A DNA stretch of 64,000 bases from Mercurialis annua (GCF_937616625.2 NC_065573.1:5409001-5473000); one strand, 5' to 3'; shown: positions 1 to 12,700, numbered from the stretch's first letter. Program-made: numbers and translations. Notes: a model not told the origin generated them from the sequence alone.

Positions 1-3000
1 TGAAACGCTTGGATTTGTTTGGTAACATTTGTAAACGTTTTTCTTAAATCGCTAAAAAAGTGAAACGCTTGGATTTGTTTCGTAATGTTTCTAAACGGTT
101 GGCTTAAATTGCTAAAAAGGTGAAAATTTTGGATTTTTTTCGTAACCTTTGTAAACGTTTGGCCTGAATCGCTAAAAAGGTTAAACGTTTAGATTTGTTG
201 CGCAACGTTTGTAAACGTTTGGCTTAAATCGCAAAAAAGGTAAAATGGTTGGATTTGTTTTGTAACGTTTGTAAACGTTTGGCTTAAATTGCTAAAAAGG
301 TGAAACGCTCGGATTTGTTTCGTAACGTTTGTAAACGTTAAGCTTAAATTGCTAAAAAGGTGAAACGCTTGGATTCGTTTCGTATCGTTTGTAAACATTT
401 GTCTTAAATTCCTAAAAAGGTGAAACGCTTGGATTTGTTTCGTAATGTTTGTAAACGTTTGGCTTAAATCGCTAAAAAGGTGAAACATTTGGATTTGTTT
501 CATAACGTTTGTAAACGTTTGGCTTAAATCAATAAAAAGGAGAAACGATTGGTTTTGTTTCGTTAAGTTATTAAATTTGGCTTTAATCGCTAAAAAAGTG
601 GAACGTTTGGATTTATTTCATAACGTTTGTAAACGTTTGGCTTAGATTGCAAAAAAGGTGAAATGCTTGGATTTGTTTCGTAACGTTTGTAAACATTTGG
701 CTTAAATTGCTAAAAATGTGAAACGCTTGGATTTGTTTCGTAACGTTTGTAAACGTTCGGCTTAAATCGCTAAAAAGATGACACGTTTGGATTTGTTTCG
801 TAACGTTTGTATAAGTTTTGCTTAAATTGCTAAAAAGGTGAAACGCTTGGATTTGTTTCGTAATGTTTGTAAAGGTTTGGCTTAAATCGCAAAAAAGGTG
901 AAACGCTTGGTATGTTTCGAAACATTGTAAACGTTTGGCTTAAATAGCGAAAATGGTGAAATGCTTGGATTTGTTTAGTAATCTTTGTAAACGTTAGGCT
1001 TAAATCGCGAAAAAAGTGAAACGTTTGAATTAGTTTCGTAGCGTTTATAAATGTTAGGCATAAATTGTTAAAAAGTTGAGATGCTTGGATTTGTTTCATA
1101 ATGTTTGTAATCGTTTGGCTTAAATTGCTAAAAAGATGAAACGTTTGGATTTGTTTCGTAACGTTTGTAAACGTTTGTCTTAAATCCCTAAAGAGGTGAA
1201 ACGTTTTGATTTGTTTCAAAACATTTTAAACGTTTGGCTTCAATTGCTAAAAAGATGAAACGTTTGGATTTGTTTGGTAACGCTTGTAAATGTTAAGCTT
1301 AAATCGCTTAAAAAGTAAAACGTTTGGATTTGTTTCGTAACGTTTGTTAACGTTTGTCTTAAATCGCTAAAAAGGTGAAACGTTTGGATTTATTTCGTAT
1401 CGTTTGTAAACGTTGGGCTTAGATTGCTAATAAGCTGAAACTCTTAGATTTGTTTCGTAACATTTGTAAACATTTGGCTTAAATTGCTAAAAAGGTGAAA
1501 CGCTTGGATTTGTTTGGTAACATTTGTAAACGTTTTGCTTAAATCGCTAAAAAGGTGAAACTCTTAGATTTGTTTCGTAACGTTTCTAAACGGTTGGCTT
1601 AAATTGCTAAAAGTTGAAAAATTTGGATTTGTTTCGTAACCTTTGCAAACGTTTGGCCTAAATCGCTAAAAAGGTGAAACGTTTGGATTTGGTGAGCAAC
1701 GTTTGTAAACGTTTGGCTTAAATCGCAAAAAAGGTGAAATGGTTGGATTTGTTTTGTAACGTTTGTAAACGTTTGGCTTAAATTGCTAAAAATGTGAAAC
1801 GCTCGGATTTGTTTCGTAACGTTTGTAAACGTTAGGCTTAAATTGCTAAAAAGGTGAAACGCTTGGATTTGTTTCGTATCGTTTGTAAACATTTTGTCTT
1901 AAATTCCTAAAAAGGTGAAACGCTTGGATTTGTTTCGTAATGTTTGTAAACGTTTGGCTTAAATCGCTAAAAAGGTGAAACATTTGGATTTGTTTCGTAA
2001 CGTTTGTAAACGTTTGGCTTAAATCAATAAAAAGGTGAAACGCTTGGTTTTGTTTCGTAAAGTTTGTAAATTTAGCTTTAATCGCTAAAACGGTGAAACG
2101 TTTGGATTTATTTTATAACGTTTGTAAACGTTTAGCTTAGATTGCAAAAAAGGTGAAACGCTTGGATTTGTTTCTTAACGTTTGTAAACATTTGGCTTAA
2201 ATTGCTAAAAACGTGAAACGCTTGGATTTGTTTCGTAACCTTTGTAAACGTTTGGCTTAAATCGCTAAAAAAGTGAAATGTTTGGATTAGTTTCGTAACG
2301 TTTGTAAACGTTAGGCTTATATTGCTAAAAAGGTGAAATGCTTGGATTTGTTTCGTAACGTTTGTAAACGTTTGGCTTAAGCTGCTAAAAAGGTGAAACG
2401 TTTGGATTTGTTTCGTAACGTTTGTATACATTTGGATTAAATCGCTAAAAAGGTGAAACTCTTGGATTTGTTTCGTAACGTTTGTAATCGTTTGAGTTAA
2501 ATTGCTAAAAAGGTGAAACACTTGGATTTGTTTCGTAACGTTTGTAAACGTTTGGCTTAAATTGCTAAAAAGGTGAAACGCTTGGTTTGTTTCGTAAAGT
2601 TTGTAAAAGTTTTGCGTAAATATCTAAAAAGGTGAAACATTTGGATTTGTTTCATAACGTTTGTAAACGTTTAGCTTAAATCGCTAAAAAGGTAAAACGC
2701 TTGGTTTTGTTTCGTAGAATTTGTAAACGTTTGGCTTAAATCGCTAAAACGGGGAAACGCTTAAATTTATTTTGTAGCATTTGTAAACGTTTGGCTTAAA
2801 TTTCTAAAAAGGCGAAACGCTTGGATTTATTTTGTAGCGTCTGTAAACGTTTGGCTTAAATTTCTAAAAAGGTGGAACGCTTGGATTTTTTTCGTAACGT
2901 TAGTAAACGTTTGTCTGAAATCGCTAAAAAGGTGAAACACTTGGATTTGTTTCGTAACGTTTGTAAACGTTTGGCTTAAATCGCTAAAAACGTGAAACGC

Positions 3001-4893
3001 TTGGATTTGTTTCGTAACCTTTGTAAACGTTTGGCTTAAATCGCTAAAAAGTGAAACGCTTGGATTAGTTTCGTAACGTTTGTAGACGTTTGGTGTAAAT
3101 CGCTAAAAAGGTGAAATGTTTGGATTTTTTTCGTAACGTTTGTAATCGTTTGGCTTAAATCGCTAAAAAGGGGAAAGGCTTGGATTTGTTTCGTAACGTT
3201 TGGCTTAAATTCCTAAGAAGGTGAAATGCTTGGATTTGTTTCGTAACGTTTGTAAATGTTTGGCTTAGATTACTAAAAAGGCGAAACGCTTGGATTTTGT
3301 TTCGTAACGTTTGTAGACGTTTGGCTTAAATCGCTAAAAAGGTGAAACGTTTGGATTTTTTTGATAACATTTGTAAATGTTTGGCTTAATTTGCTAAAAA
3401 GGTGAAACATTTGGATTTTTTTCGTAACGTTTGTAAACGTTTGGCTTAAGTCTCTAAAAAGGTGAAACTCTTGGATTTGTTTCGCAACGTTTGTAAACGT
3501 TTGGCTTAAATTGCTAAAAAGGTGAAACGCTTCGATTTGTTTCGTAACGTTTGTAAACGTTTGGCTTAAATTGCTAAAAAGGTGAAACGCTAGCTTTGTT
3601 TCGTAATGTTTGTAAAAGTTTGGCTTAAATCGCTAAAAAGGTGCAACATTTGGATTTGTTTCATAACGTTTGTAAATGTTTGGCTAAAATCGCTAAAAAG
3701 GTGAAACATTTTGATTTGTTTCGGAACGTTTGTAAACGTTTGGCTTAAATCGCGAAAAAGGTGAAACTCTTGGATTTGTTTCGCAACGTTTGTAAATGTT
3801 TGGCTTAAATCGCTAAAAGGGTCAAACGCTTGGTTTTGTTACTTAACGTTTGTAAACGTTTGGTTTAAATTGTAAAAATGTGAAACGTTTGAATTTATTT
3901 CGTAACGTTTTAAACCTTTGGTTTAAATTGCTAAAAAGGTAAAACACTTGGATTTGTTTCGTAACGTTTGTAAACGTTTGGCTTAAATTGCTAAAAATGT
4001 GAAACGCTTGGATTTGTTTCGTAACGTTTGTAAACGTTTGGCTCAAATCGCTAAAAAGGTCAAATGCTTGGTTTTGTTTTGTAGCGTTTGTAATCGTTTG
4101 GCTTAAACCGTTAAAAAGGTGAAACGTTTAGATTTATTTCGTAACGTTTGTAAACGTTTGCCTTAGATTGCTAAAAAGGCGAAACGCTTGGATTTATTTC
4201 GTAACGTTTGTAAATGTTTGGCTTAAATTGCTAAAAAGATAAAACGCTTGGATTTGTTTCGTAAAGTTTGTAAACGTTTGGCTTAAATCACCGAAAAGGT
4301 GAAACACTTGGTTTTGTTTCGTAGCGTTTGTAATCATTTGGCTTAAATCTCTCAAAAGGTGAAACGTTTGGATTTATTTCGTAGCGTTTGTAAACGTTTG
4401 GCTTAGATTGCTAAAAAAGGCGAAACGCTTGGATTTATTTCGTAACGTTTGTAAACGTTTGGCTTAACTAAAAAGGTGAAACACTTGGAATTTTTTCGTA
4501 ACGCATGTAAATGTTTGGCTTAAATTGCTAAAAACGTGAAACGCATGGATTTGTTTCGTAACCTTTGTAAACATTTGGCTTAAATTGCTAAAAAAGTGAA
4601 AAGGTTGGATTTTTTTCGAAACCTTTCTAAACGTTTGGCTTAAATCGCTAAAGACGTGAAATGCTTGGATTTGTTTCGTAATGTTTGTAAACGTTTGTCT
4701 TAAATTGCTAAAAAGGCGAATCGTTTGGATTTGTTTCGTAACGTTTGAAAACGTTTGTCTTAAATCGCTAAAAAGGGGAAACGTTTGGATTTGTTTCAAA
4801 ACATTGTAAACGTTTGGCTTAACTCACTAAAAAGGTGAAACGTTTGGATTTGTTTGGTAGCGTTTGTAAATGTTTTGCTTAAATCGCTAAAAA
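1..4893 (+). repeat. 60-bp satellite array, block A (forward)
   Basis: About 82 tandem copies of an AT-rich 60-bp monomer. A near-consensus monomer can be read at 50041-50100. Its landmarks in order are AAACGTTTGG, ATTTGTTTCGTAACGTTTG, TAAACGTTTGGCTTAAAT, and CGCTAAAAAGGTG. In this block the B-half variant GAAACGCTTGG is commoner than GAAACGTTTGG, unlike most of block B. Monomers differ mainly by single substitutions and occasional 1-10 bp losses. Positions 1 to about 780 resemble about 1496-2290, which indicates a ~1.5-kb higher-order unit, and a 4-monomer (240 bp) repetition is visible around 4121-4450. Minus-strand open frames here are a by-product of a 60-bp period with one stop-free frame and are not genes. 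Confidence 0.97.
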
Positions 4894-5279
4894 GGTATAG
4901 GAGATTAAGTGTCGGAACCTGCAAGCAAAGTAATAAGAGAATAAAGAACAAGATTTTTAGTAATTCCAGTAAAAGAACGACTGCGGTACGCCAAAAAGAA
5001 CGACGTCAAATATATGGAAAAGGACTAGGCGTGCAATGCAACGGATGACATAACATTTGAACACACTTCTGCTAACAACAGTTCATTAGAAAAACCAGCC
5101 AAGATTATTAGTACGTAAGTATGGAAGCTATGATAAAGTTCTTTGGAGAAATTAGTCTGTAGAAGAATATACGTGAGCAACATAAGAAGATATGAGACAG
5201 ACATATTGTACTTAATTACCCTAGGTACGTGGCAAAAGTTTTAAATTCGAGGACGAATTTATTTTTAAAGGGGGGTGAA
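4894..5279 (+). other. Element 1 internal-region remnant with polypurine tract
   Basis: This is the 3' untranslated end of the internal domain. It contains TTCGAGGACGAATTT (5246-5260), a motif that recurs as TTCGAGGACGAATTTTTAAT just before the 3' LTR of element 2. It then has a purine-rich tract at about 5267-5279 (AAAGGGGGGTGAA) directly before the LTR, as expected for the plus-strand primer. A 64-codon open frame that runs from satellite into this piece (4854-5048) matches no known domain and crosses the junction, so it is not called a gene. Confidence 0.82.
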
Positions 5280-5792
5280 TGTAATACCCCAAATATTTTA
5301 GAATAATTAAGTCGTGCCACGTGTCGTAAATTTCGATAAATTAAATTAAAAAGGATTTAATTTAATTATATCGGGAATAAAGAATAATAATTATTGAGCG
5401 GATTAGCGGGAATTAAGGAAATAACCTCGGAAATTATTATAAGATAAATTGTAAATCCCGAGATAAGAATAATATCGCCAAGATCCGCCATAAAAGTTTC
5501 GGGTCAATTGGAAACCTTTTAAAATTTGGACGCGGATGCGTTTAGGACTAAATTGTACATTTTAAAAAGTTTAAGGGCTAAAGTGTAAATTAGCCAATTA
5601 AGCCCGAGAATAGCGATTGAAAGATCATTGATGAAAAATAATAATATTAGAATTGTATTATTTATTTGGATATAAATAATACGTACGTAATTGAGTAAAG
5701 TAAATAATTAACCGTTTGGTTAAATTAGAAAGTTTAAAAGAGAATTGGTTTAAGTTAAAGAAATGAAGGATTAAAGGAATCATTTAACCAAA

Positions 5793-5803
5793 TATATATA
5801 AAG
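5793..5803 (+). promoter_or_regulatory. TATA box of element 1 LTR
   Basis: TATATATAAAG, 513 bp into the LTR, is the best TATA match in this element and is followed by a purine-rich stretch. It would mark the U3/R side of the LTR promoter. The assignment rests on sequence only. Confidence 0.6.
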
Positions 5804-5964
5804 AAAGGAGATGGAAGAATGATCCAGAATCATACAAACTCATCATCAGCTTCATTTCTCATTTTCCTTCGTTGGTTTCGTACGGTTCGTCGCTCGATCT
5901 CCGTTTCTCGTCCGTTTCCGACGTTCTATATCTCGAATTGATCGGATTTCAACGGGTAATCACG

Positions 5965-5970
5965 GTAAGC
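5965..5970 (+). promoter_or_regulatory. Candidate 5' splice site in element 1 LTR
   Basis: ACG|GTAAGC lies about 170 bp downstream of the TATA box. Elements 2 and 3 have a matching site (TTCG|GTAAGTTT) about 120 bp downstream of their TATA-like motifs. Conservation between otherwise divergent LTRs is the main support. Confidence 0.35.
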
Positions 5971-6190
5971 TTGACGCTTTTCTGTTTGAATGGATATTTT
6001 GGAGTTATATCGAGTTAAAGTTTTAGGCCACGAAACGATTATATCGTTTTAAACGATATTAGAATTGAATTATAGCGTTTTGACTATAGATTAAGGGTTT
6101 TGGATGTGTTAGGATCGTTTTTATATCGAAAGCAAGTCGGAAACGGAGTCGGGGTGAGAAATCGCGGCTGTTCGCCGCATGGTCCAACTA

Positions 6191-6323
6191 TGCGAACGCA
6201 CAACACATTGTGCGATCGCACAGTGCTGTGCGTTCGCACAGTCCTGTGTGCGAACGCACAGTCCACTGTGCGAACGCACAGTCCACTGTGCGAACGCACT
6301 GTGAGACGTGCGCTCGCACAGTG
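6191..6323 (+). repeat. Cluster of TGTGCG-NN-CGCACA inverted repeats
   Basis: Seven or so short inverted repeats lie side by side, each with a two-base centre between CG dinucleotides: TGCG-AA-CGCA, TGTGCG-AT-CGCACA, TGTGCG-TT-CGCACA, and then ACTGTGCG-AA-CGCACAGT repeated with a ~20-bp period (about 6248-6299), ending GTGCG-CT-CGCAC. The GC content is far above the surroundings. The cluster creates overlapping open frames on both strands (6084-6299 and 6100-6345), which are artefacts. The cluster lies downstream of the TATA box, in the transcribed leader. Confidence 0.85.
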
Positions 6324-7761
6324 TTTGGCAGATCGATATTTTTGAGGAATTTGGACGTTTTCGCGTAAAATTATCGGAATTGATTAGTTTATCGACTAAT
6401 TGTCGATTAGTTCAAATTATTTAACCTAACGAGGTTAAAAGAGAATTTATTTAAAAATGATATTCGATCCGTAAACGAATTAGAAACCATTTATCGGAAT
6501 GCGCGTGAGAAGCACGACGATTAATAAAAGTAGTGTGTCGTGTCTCGAGTCTAAAGTCAATTTTAGAATAGGATTCTGACGTAAGTCAATTATTTTAAAA
6601 TAGTTTTAGGTCCGGCGAGGCAAGGAGCCGCTGGACCAGGAGCTCGGGAAGCTAGACGTTTCTGAGCACCAGAGTATTTTTGGAATAAGCGGTCACAGTG
6701 AGTTTATACAATTTTCTTTTAAAGTATTTATTCAAGAAATTATTTTATATTGCTTTATGATTGAATTGCACGTTTTATATGCGAAATGTTTATATGAAAT
6801 GCACATACGTTTGGTTTGAAACCAGTATTGATCTGATGGAACGTGCTACCTATTGAGCGACAATAGGACTGCGTGATCACCAGTTTTGATTTGATACAGT
6901 TGTGAGTTGATTATGATTATGAAATTCAAGATAGGGTGTATCATTTCGATACGAGTGAGCACTCGGTTACGGTGTAACCTGGAGTCCCCGTATCTAGTGG
7001 GTTGGACCCACCAGTGAGTTGGACTCACAACTTGATATTAATGATTGGGTTGCATGATAAATGATTAGTATGTTTGAGGATTAGGGTTTTAGTCAGATCC
7101 TATACTTGGCTGCATGAGGTTCGAACGTTATTGCATTGTTTTATGATTTATAAATACTTATTAGTAAATGTATGAACTCACTCAGTATATTCCCATATAC
7201 TGACCCCTCATAGTCTTTCTTTCAGGTTAAAGCATTTTCAAGGACGGACTTCCTTTTCTTGTTTCGGAAGTCCACAATAGTGAAAGGTCATGTTAAGGAA
7301 CGTTTTCTTTGTAGAGTTGCGGTAGTCGGTAGATGTCTGTATAAGATGTAAGATTTAAATTCAAACGGTATATTTAAATGGGCAACTCTGATTTGATATA
7401 AAAGTATATATATAAAATAATTGTTTCTAAAGATCGTATTTTAACCGTTTGATTTCCTTAACCAATTTACATGAGTGGAATTGGTCAAGATTATGATTAG
7501 AGACAGGGCAGGGCTGGACATGAGGTGTCGCTCGGTAAGACCCTAGTCTATATGAATGATTCGCGATGGTTTTCGAAAAGTAATTCAAATATTTTGATAC
7601 GCATAGTGAAAATATTTAAAAGGATTTTCTGAAAATATTTTATATAATTAATATATTTAATTCGCGAAACATTTATAGTGGTTTTAGGCTTGCTACGGGT
7701 TCCGGAGCTACCACTCCCGTTCCCTAGCGCCGGTCTCGGCTCAATAAATTAGGTCGTGACA

Positions 7762-9683
7762 GGTTTATGACACAAATCATAACATGTCACCTTTTTAGCA
7801 ATTTAAGTGAAACGTTTACAAACATTACGAAACAAATCCAAACGTTTCACCTTTTTAGCGGTTTAAGCCAAACGTTTATAAACGTTCGAAAACACATACA
7901 AACGTTTCACATTTTTACCGATCTAAGACAAACGTTTACAAACGTTACGAACCAAAACCAAACGTTTAAAACGATACGAAACAAATCCAAATGTTTCACC
8001 TTTTTAGCAATTTAAGTAAAACATTTACAAGTGTTACGAAACAAATCAAAACGTGTCACCTTTTTTGCAATTTAAGCCAATCGTTTACAAATGTTATGAA
8101 ACAAAACCAAACGTTTAAAACGTTACGAAACATATCCAAATGTTTCACATTTTTAGCGATTTAAGCAAAACCCTTACAAAACAAAACCAAGCGTTTCCCC
8201 TTTTTCGCAATTTAGGCCAAATGTTTACAAACGTTACGAAACAAATCCAAGCGTTTCACCCTTTTATCAATTTAAGCTAAACGTTTACAAATGATCCGAA
8301 ACAAATTCAAGCGTTTCACCTTTTTAGTAATTTAAGCCAAACTTTTATAAACGTTACGAAACAAATCTAAGCGTTTCACCTTTTTAGCAATTTAAGCCAA
8401 ACGTTAACAAACGTTACGAAACAAATCCAAACGTTTCACCTTTTTAGCTATTAAGCCGAACGTTTACAAACGTCACGAAACAAATCCAAACGTTTCATAT
8501 TTTTAGCTATTAAGCCGAACGTTTACAAACGTCACGAAACAAATCCAAATGTTTCATCTTTTTAGCTATTAAGCCGAACGTTTACAAACGTCACGAAACA
8601 AATCCAAGCGTTTCACCTTTTTAGTAATTTAAGCCGAACGTTTACAATCGTTACGAAACAAATCCAAACGTTTCACCCTTTTAGCGATTTAAGCCGAACG
8701 TTTACAATCGTTATGAAACAAATCCAAACGTTTCACCTTTTTAGCGATTTAAGCCAAACGTTTACAAACGATACGAAACAAATCTAAACGTTTCACCTTT
8801 TAGCGATTTAAGCCAAATGTTTACAAACGTTACAAAACAAATCAAATGTTTCACTTTTTTACCAATGTAAGAAAAATGTTTACAAAATGTTACGAAACAA
8901 ATCCAAACGTTTCGCCTTTTTAGCAATTTAAGCCAAACGTTTACAAACGTTACGAAACAAATCCAAACATTTCGCCTTTTTAGCGATTTAAGCCAAACGT
9001 TTACAAACATTACGAAACAAAACCAAACGTTTAAAACGTTTCGAAACAAATCCAAACATTTCATATTTTTAGCGATTTAAGCCAAACCCTTACAAACGTT
9101 ACGAAACAAAACCAAGGGTTTCACCTTTTTAGCAATTTAAGCCAAACGTTTAAAAACGTTATGAAACAAATCCAAGCGTTTCACCTTTTTTAGCAATATA
9201 AGGCAAATGTTTACAAACGTTCTGAAACGAATCAAACCGTTTCACCTTTTTAATAATTTAAGCTAAGCGTTTACAAATGCTACGAAACAAATCCAAGCGT
9301 TTCACCTTTTTAGCAATTTAAGCCAAATATTTACAAACGTTACGAAACAAATCTAAACGTTTCACCTTTTCAGCGATTTAAGCCAAACGTGTACAAACGT
9401 TACGAAACAAATCCAAACGCTTCACTTTTTTAGCGATTTAAGCCGAACGTCTACAAACGTTGTGAAACAAAACCAAATGTTTCACCTTTTTTGCGATTTA
9501 AGCAAAAAAAAATTAAACGTTACGGAAAAAATCCAAACGTTTCACCTTTTTAACGATTTAAACCAAACGTTTACAAACATTATGAAACAAATCCAAACGT
9601 TTTACCTTTTTAGCGATTTAAGCCAAACGTTTACAAACGCCACGAAACAAATCCAAACATTTCACCTTTTTAGCGATTTAAGA
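7762..9683 (-). repeat. 60-bp satellite array in reverse orientation
   Basis: About 32 monomers are read on the opposite strand to every other satellite block: CACCTTTTTAGCGATTTAAG, CCAAACGTTTACAAACGTTA, CGAAACAAATCC. The block starts directly after the end of element 1 and stops at about 9683, where the orientation flips. Some copies are shortened or fused (for example near 7960-7990 and 9000-9050). Confidence 0.95.
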
Positions 9684-9705
9684 CGAACGTTTGGCTTAAG
9701 TCGCT
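9675..9705. other. Satellite inversion junction
   Basis: Reverse-strand satellite ending TTTTTAGCGATTTAAG joins forward satellite beginning GAACGTTTGGCTTAAG and TCGCTAAAAA. The two arms form an inverted repeat with a spacer of about 12 bp, so the breakpoint lies at roughly 9683-9686. The exact base cannot be fixed because both sides are the same repeat family. Confidence 0.88.
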
Positions 9706-12700
9706 AAAAATGGGAAACGGTTGTATTTGTTTCGTAGCGTTTGTAAACGTTTGGCTTAAATCGCTAAAAAGGTGAAACATTTGTATTTGTTTCGTAAAGT
9801 TTGTAAACGTTTGGCTTAAATTGCCAAAAAGGTGACACGTTTGGATTTTTTTCATAAACTTTGTAAACGTTTGGCTTAAATCACTGAAATGGTGAAACGT
9901 TTGGCTTATATCGCTAAAAAGGTGAAAAGTTTGGATTTGTTTCGCAACGTTTGTAAACATTTAGCTTAAATTGCTAAAAAGGTGATATGTTTGGATTTGT
10001 TTTGTAACCTTTTTAAACGTTTAGCTTAAATCGCTAAAAAGATGAAATATTTGGATTTGTTTCGTAACGTTTGTAAATGTTTGGCTTAATCGCTAAAAAG
10101 GTGAAACGTTTGGATTTGTTTTATAATTTTTGTAAACGTTTGTCTTAAATTGCTAAAAAGGTGAAACGTTTGGATTTGTTCTGTAATGTTTGAAAACGTT
10201 ATTTTTAAATCGAAAAAAAGGTGAAACGTTTGGTTTTGTTTCGTAATATTGGTAAACGTTCGGCTTACATAGCTAAAAAAGTGAAACATTTGGTTTTGTT
10301 TTGTAAACGTTTGGCTTGAATCCCCAAAAAGGTGAAACGTTTGGATTTGTTTTGTAACGTTTGTAAACGTATGGCTTAAATTGCTAAAAATGTGAAACAT
10401 TTGGATTTGTTTCGTAACGTTTTAAACGTTTGGTTTAAATTGCTAAAAAGGTGAAACCCTTGGATTTGTTTCGTAACGTTTGTAAACGTTTGGCTTAAAT
10501 TGCTATATAGTTGAAACACTTGGATTTGTTTCGTAACGATTGTAAACATTTGGCTTAAATCGCTTAAAATGTGAAACGTTTGGATTTGTTTCGTAAAGTT
10601 TGTAAACGTTTGGCTTAAATTGCTAAAAAGGGGAATCATTTGGTTTTGTTTCGTAACGTTTGTAAACGTCCGGCATAAATCGCTTAAAAGGTGAAACGTT
10701 TGGATTTGTTTTGTAACGTTTGTAAACGTTTGGCTTAAATTGCTAAAAAGGTGAAACGTATGGATTTATTTCATAACGTTTGTAAACGTTTGGCTTATAT
10801 CCCTAAAAAAGTGAAACGTTTGGATTTTTCCCGTAACGTTTGAAAACATTTGACTTAAATCGCAAAAAAGGTGAAACGTTTGGTTTTGTTTCATAATGTT
10901 TGTAAACGTTCTGCTTAAATCGCTAAAAATGTGAAACATTTGTAAACGTTTAACTTAAATTGCTAAAAATATGAAAAGATTGGTTTTTTTTCGTAATGTT
11001 TTAAATGTTTGGTTTAAATTGCTAAAAAGGTGAAACGCTTGGATTTGTATCGTTACGTTTGTAATCGTTTGGCTTAAATTGCAAAAAAGTTGAAATGCTT
11101 GGATTTGTTTCGTAATGTTTTTAAACGTTTGGCTTAAATCTCTAAAAAGGTGAAACGTTTGGATTTGTTTCGTAACGTTTGTAAACGTTTGGCATAAATC
11201 TCTAAAAAGGTGAAACGTTTGGTTTTGTTTCGTAACCTTTGTAAACGTTCGGCTTAAATCGCTAAAAAGGTGAAACGGTTGGATTTATTTCGTAACGTTT
11301 TAGTCGTTTGGATTTGTTTCGAAACATTTGGATTTGTTTCGTAACGTTTGTAAACGTTTGGCTTAAATCACAAAAAATGTGAAACTTTTGGATTTGTTTC
11401 GTAATGTTTGCAAACTTTTGGTTTTGTTTCGTAACGTTTATAAACGTTTGGCTTAAATCACTAAAAAGGTGAAACGTGTGGTTTTGTTTCGTAACCTTTG
11501 TAAACGTTCGGCTTAAATCGCTAAAAAGGTGTAACTGTTGGATTTGTTTCGTAACGTTTTAGTCGTTTGGATTTGTTTCGAAACGTTTGGATTTGTTTCA
11601 TAGCGTTTGTAAACGTTTGGCTTCAATCACTAAAAAAGTGAAACGTTTGGATTTGTATCGTAACGTTTATAAACGTTTGTCTTAAATCACAAAAAATGTG
11701 AAACATTTGGATTTGTTTCATAACGTTTGCAAACTTTTGGTTTTGTTTCGTAACGTTTATAAATGTTGACTTAAATCACTAAAATGGGGAAACGTTTTGT
11801 GTTGTTTTGTATCGTTTGTAAACGTTTGGATTTGTTTCGTAATGTTTTAAACGTTTGGTTTTTTTTCGGAATGTTTGTAAACGTTTGGCGTAAATCGCTA
11901 AAAAGGTGAAACGTTTGGATTTGTTTCGTAATGTTTGTAAACGTTTGGCTTAAATCGCTAAAAAGATGAAACGTTTGGATTTGTTTTGTAACGGTTATAA
12001 ACGTATGGCTTATATTGCTAAAAAGGTGAAACATTTGGTTTTGTTTCGTAACGTTTGTAAACGTTTGGTTTAAATAACTAAAAAGGTGAGACCTCTGGTT
12101 TTGTTTCGTAACGTTTGTAAACGTTTGGATTTGTTTCGTAACGTTTGTTTCGTAACATTTTAAACGTTTGGTTTTGTTTCATAACGTTTGCAAACGGTTG
12201 GCTTATATCGTTAAAAAGGTGAATCGTTTGGTTTGGTTTCGTACCGTTTGTAAACATTTGGCTTAAATCGCTAAAAAGGTAAAACATTTGGTTTTGTTTC
12301 GTTAACGTTTGGCTTAAATCGCTAAAAAGGGGAAACGTTTGGATTTGTTTTGTAACGTTTGTAAACGTTTGGGTTCAATCGCTACAAAGGCGAAACGTCT
12401 GGCTTAAATCGCTAAAAATGTGAAACGTTTGGATTTGTTCCGTAACGTTAGTAAACGTTTGGCTTGAATTGCTAAAAATGTGAAACGTTTGGATTTGTTT
12501 CATTACGTTTGTAAACATTTGGCTTAAATTGCTGAAAAGGTGAAATGTTTGGTTTTGTTTCGTAACGTTTGTAAACGTTTGGCTTAAATTGCTAAAAAGT
12601 TGAAATGCTTGGATTTGTTTCGTAATGTTTGTAAACGTTTGGCTTAAATTACTAAACATGTGAAACACTTGGATTTGTTTCGTAACGTTTGTTAACGTTT

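Larger units (their letters stand above)
4894..7761 (+). mobile_element. Element 1: truncated Ty3/gypsy (Tekay-like) element, 3' remnant plus LTR
   Basis: This is a non-satellite insertion. It holds about 385 bp of the 3' end of an internal region, a polypurine tract, and one LTR that begins TGTAATACCCC and ends GGTCGTGACA. Elements 2 and 4 have the same termini (TGTAATAYCCC and GTCGTGACA), so it belongs to the same broad chromovirus lineage but a different family, with a shorter LTR. The left end stops abruptly in the internal region against forward satellite, and the right end meets satellite in reverse orientation. No coding domain is left. The truncation point is probably a rearrangement breakpoint and not an integration end. 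Confidence 0.9.
5280..7761 (+). repeat. LTR of element 1 (2482 bp)
   Basis: It starts TGTAATACCCC immediately after the polypurine tract and ends GTCGTGACA. Internal marks include a TATA box (5793-5803), a donor-like CACGGTAAGC (5961-5970), a GC-rich inverted-repeat cluster (6191-6323), and a U5-side block with ACTCACTCAGTATAT followed by TTTCTTTCAGG near 7180-7226. The last of these resembles ACTCATCTCAGTATAT in the LTRs of elements 2-4. The end region CTAGCGCCGGTCTCGG (about 7725-7740) parallels CTAGCGCCGGTCGCG in the other LTRs. No protein is encoded. Confidence 0.88.

Noticed and set aside
1..4893. CRISPR-like array because of regular 60-bp spacing
   Set aside because: There are no unique spacers between constant repeats; the whole 60 bp is repeated and varies gradually, as in satellite DNA.
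4854..5048. Forward open frame of 64 codons over the left junction of element 1
   Set aside because: It begins in satellite and runs into an untranslated element remnant across a rearrangement junction; no domain is recognisable.
6084..6345. Overlapping open frames on both strands in the LTR of element 1
   Set aside because: They lie over the TGTGCG/CGCACA inverted repeats, and their Arg/Thr/Val/His-rich sequence follows from the repeat.
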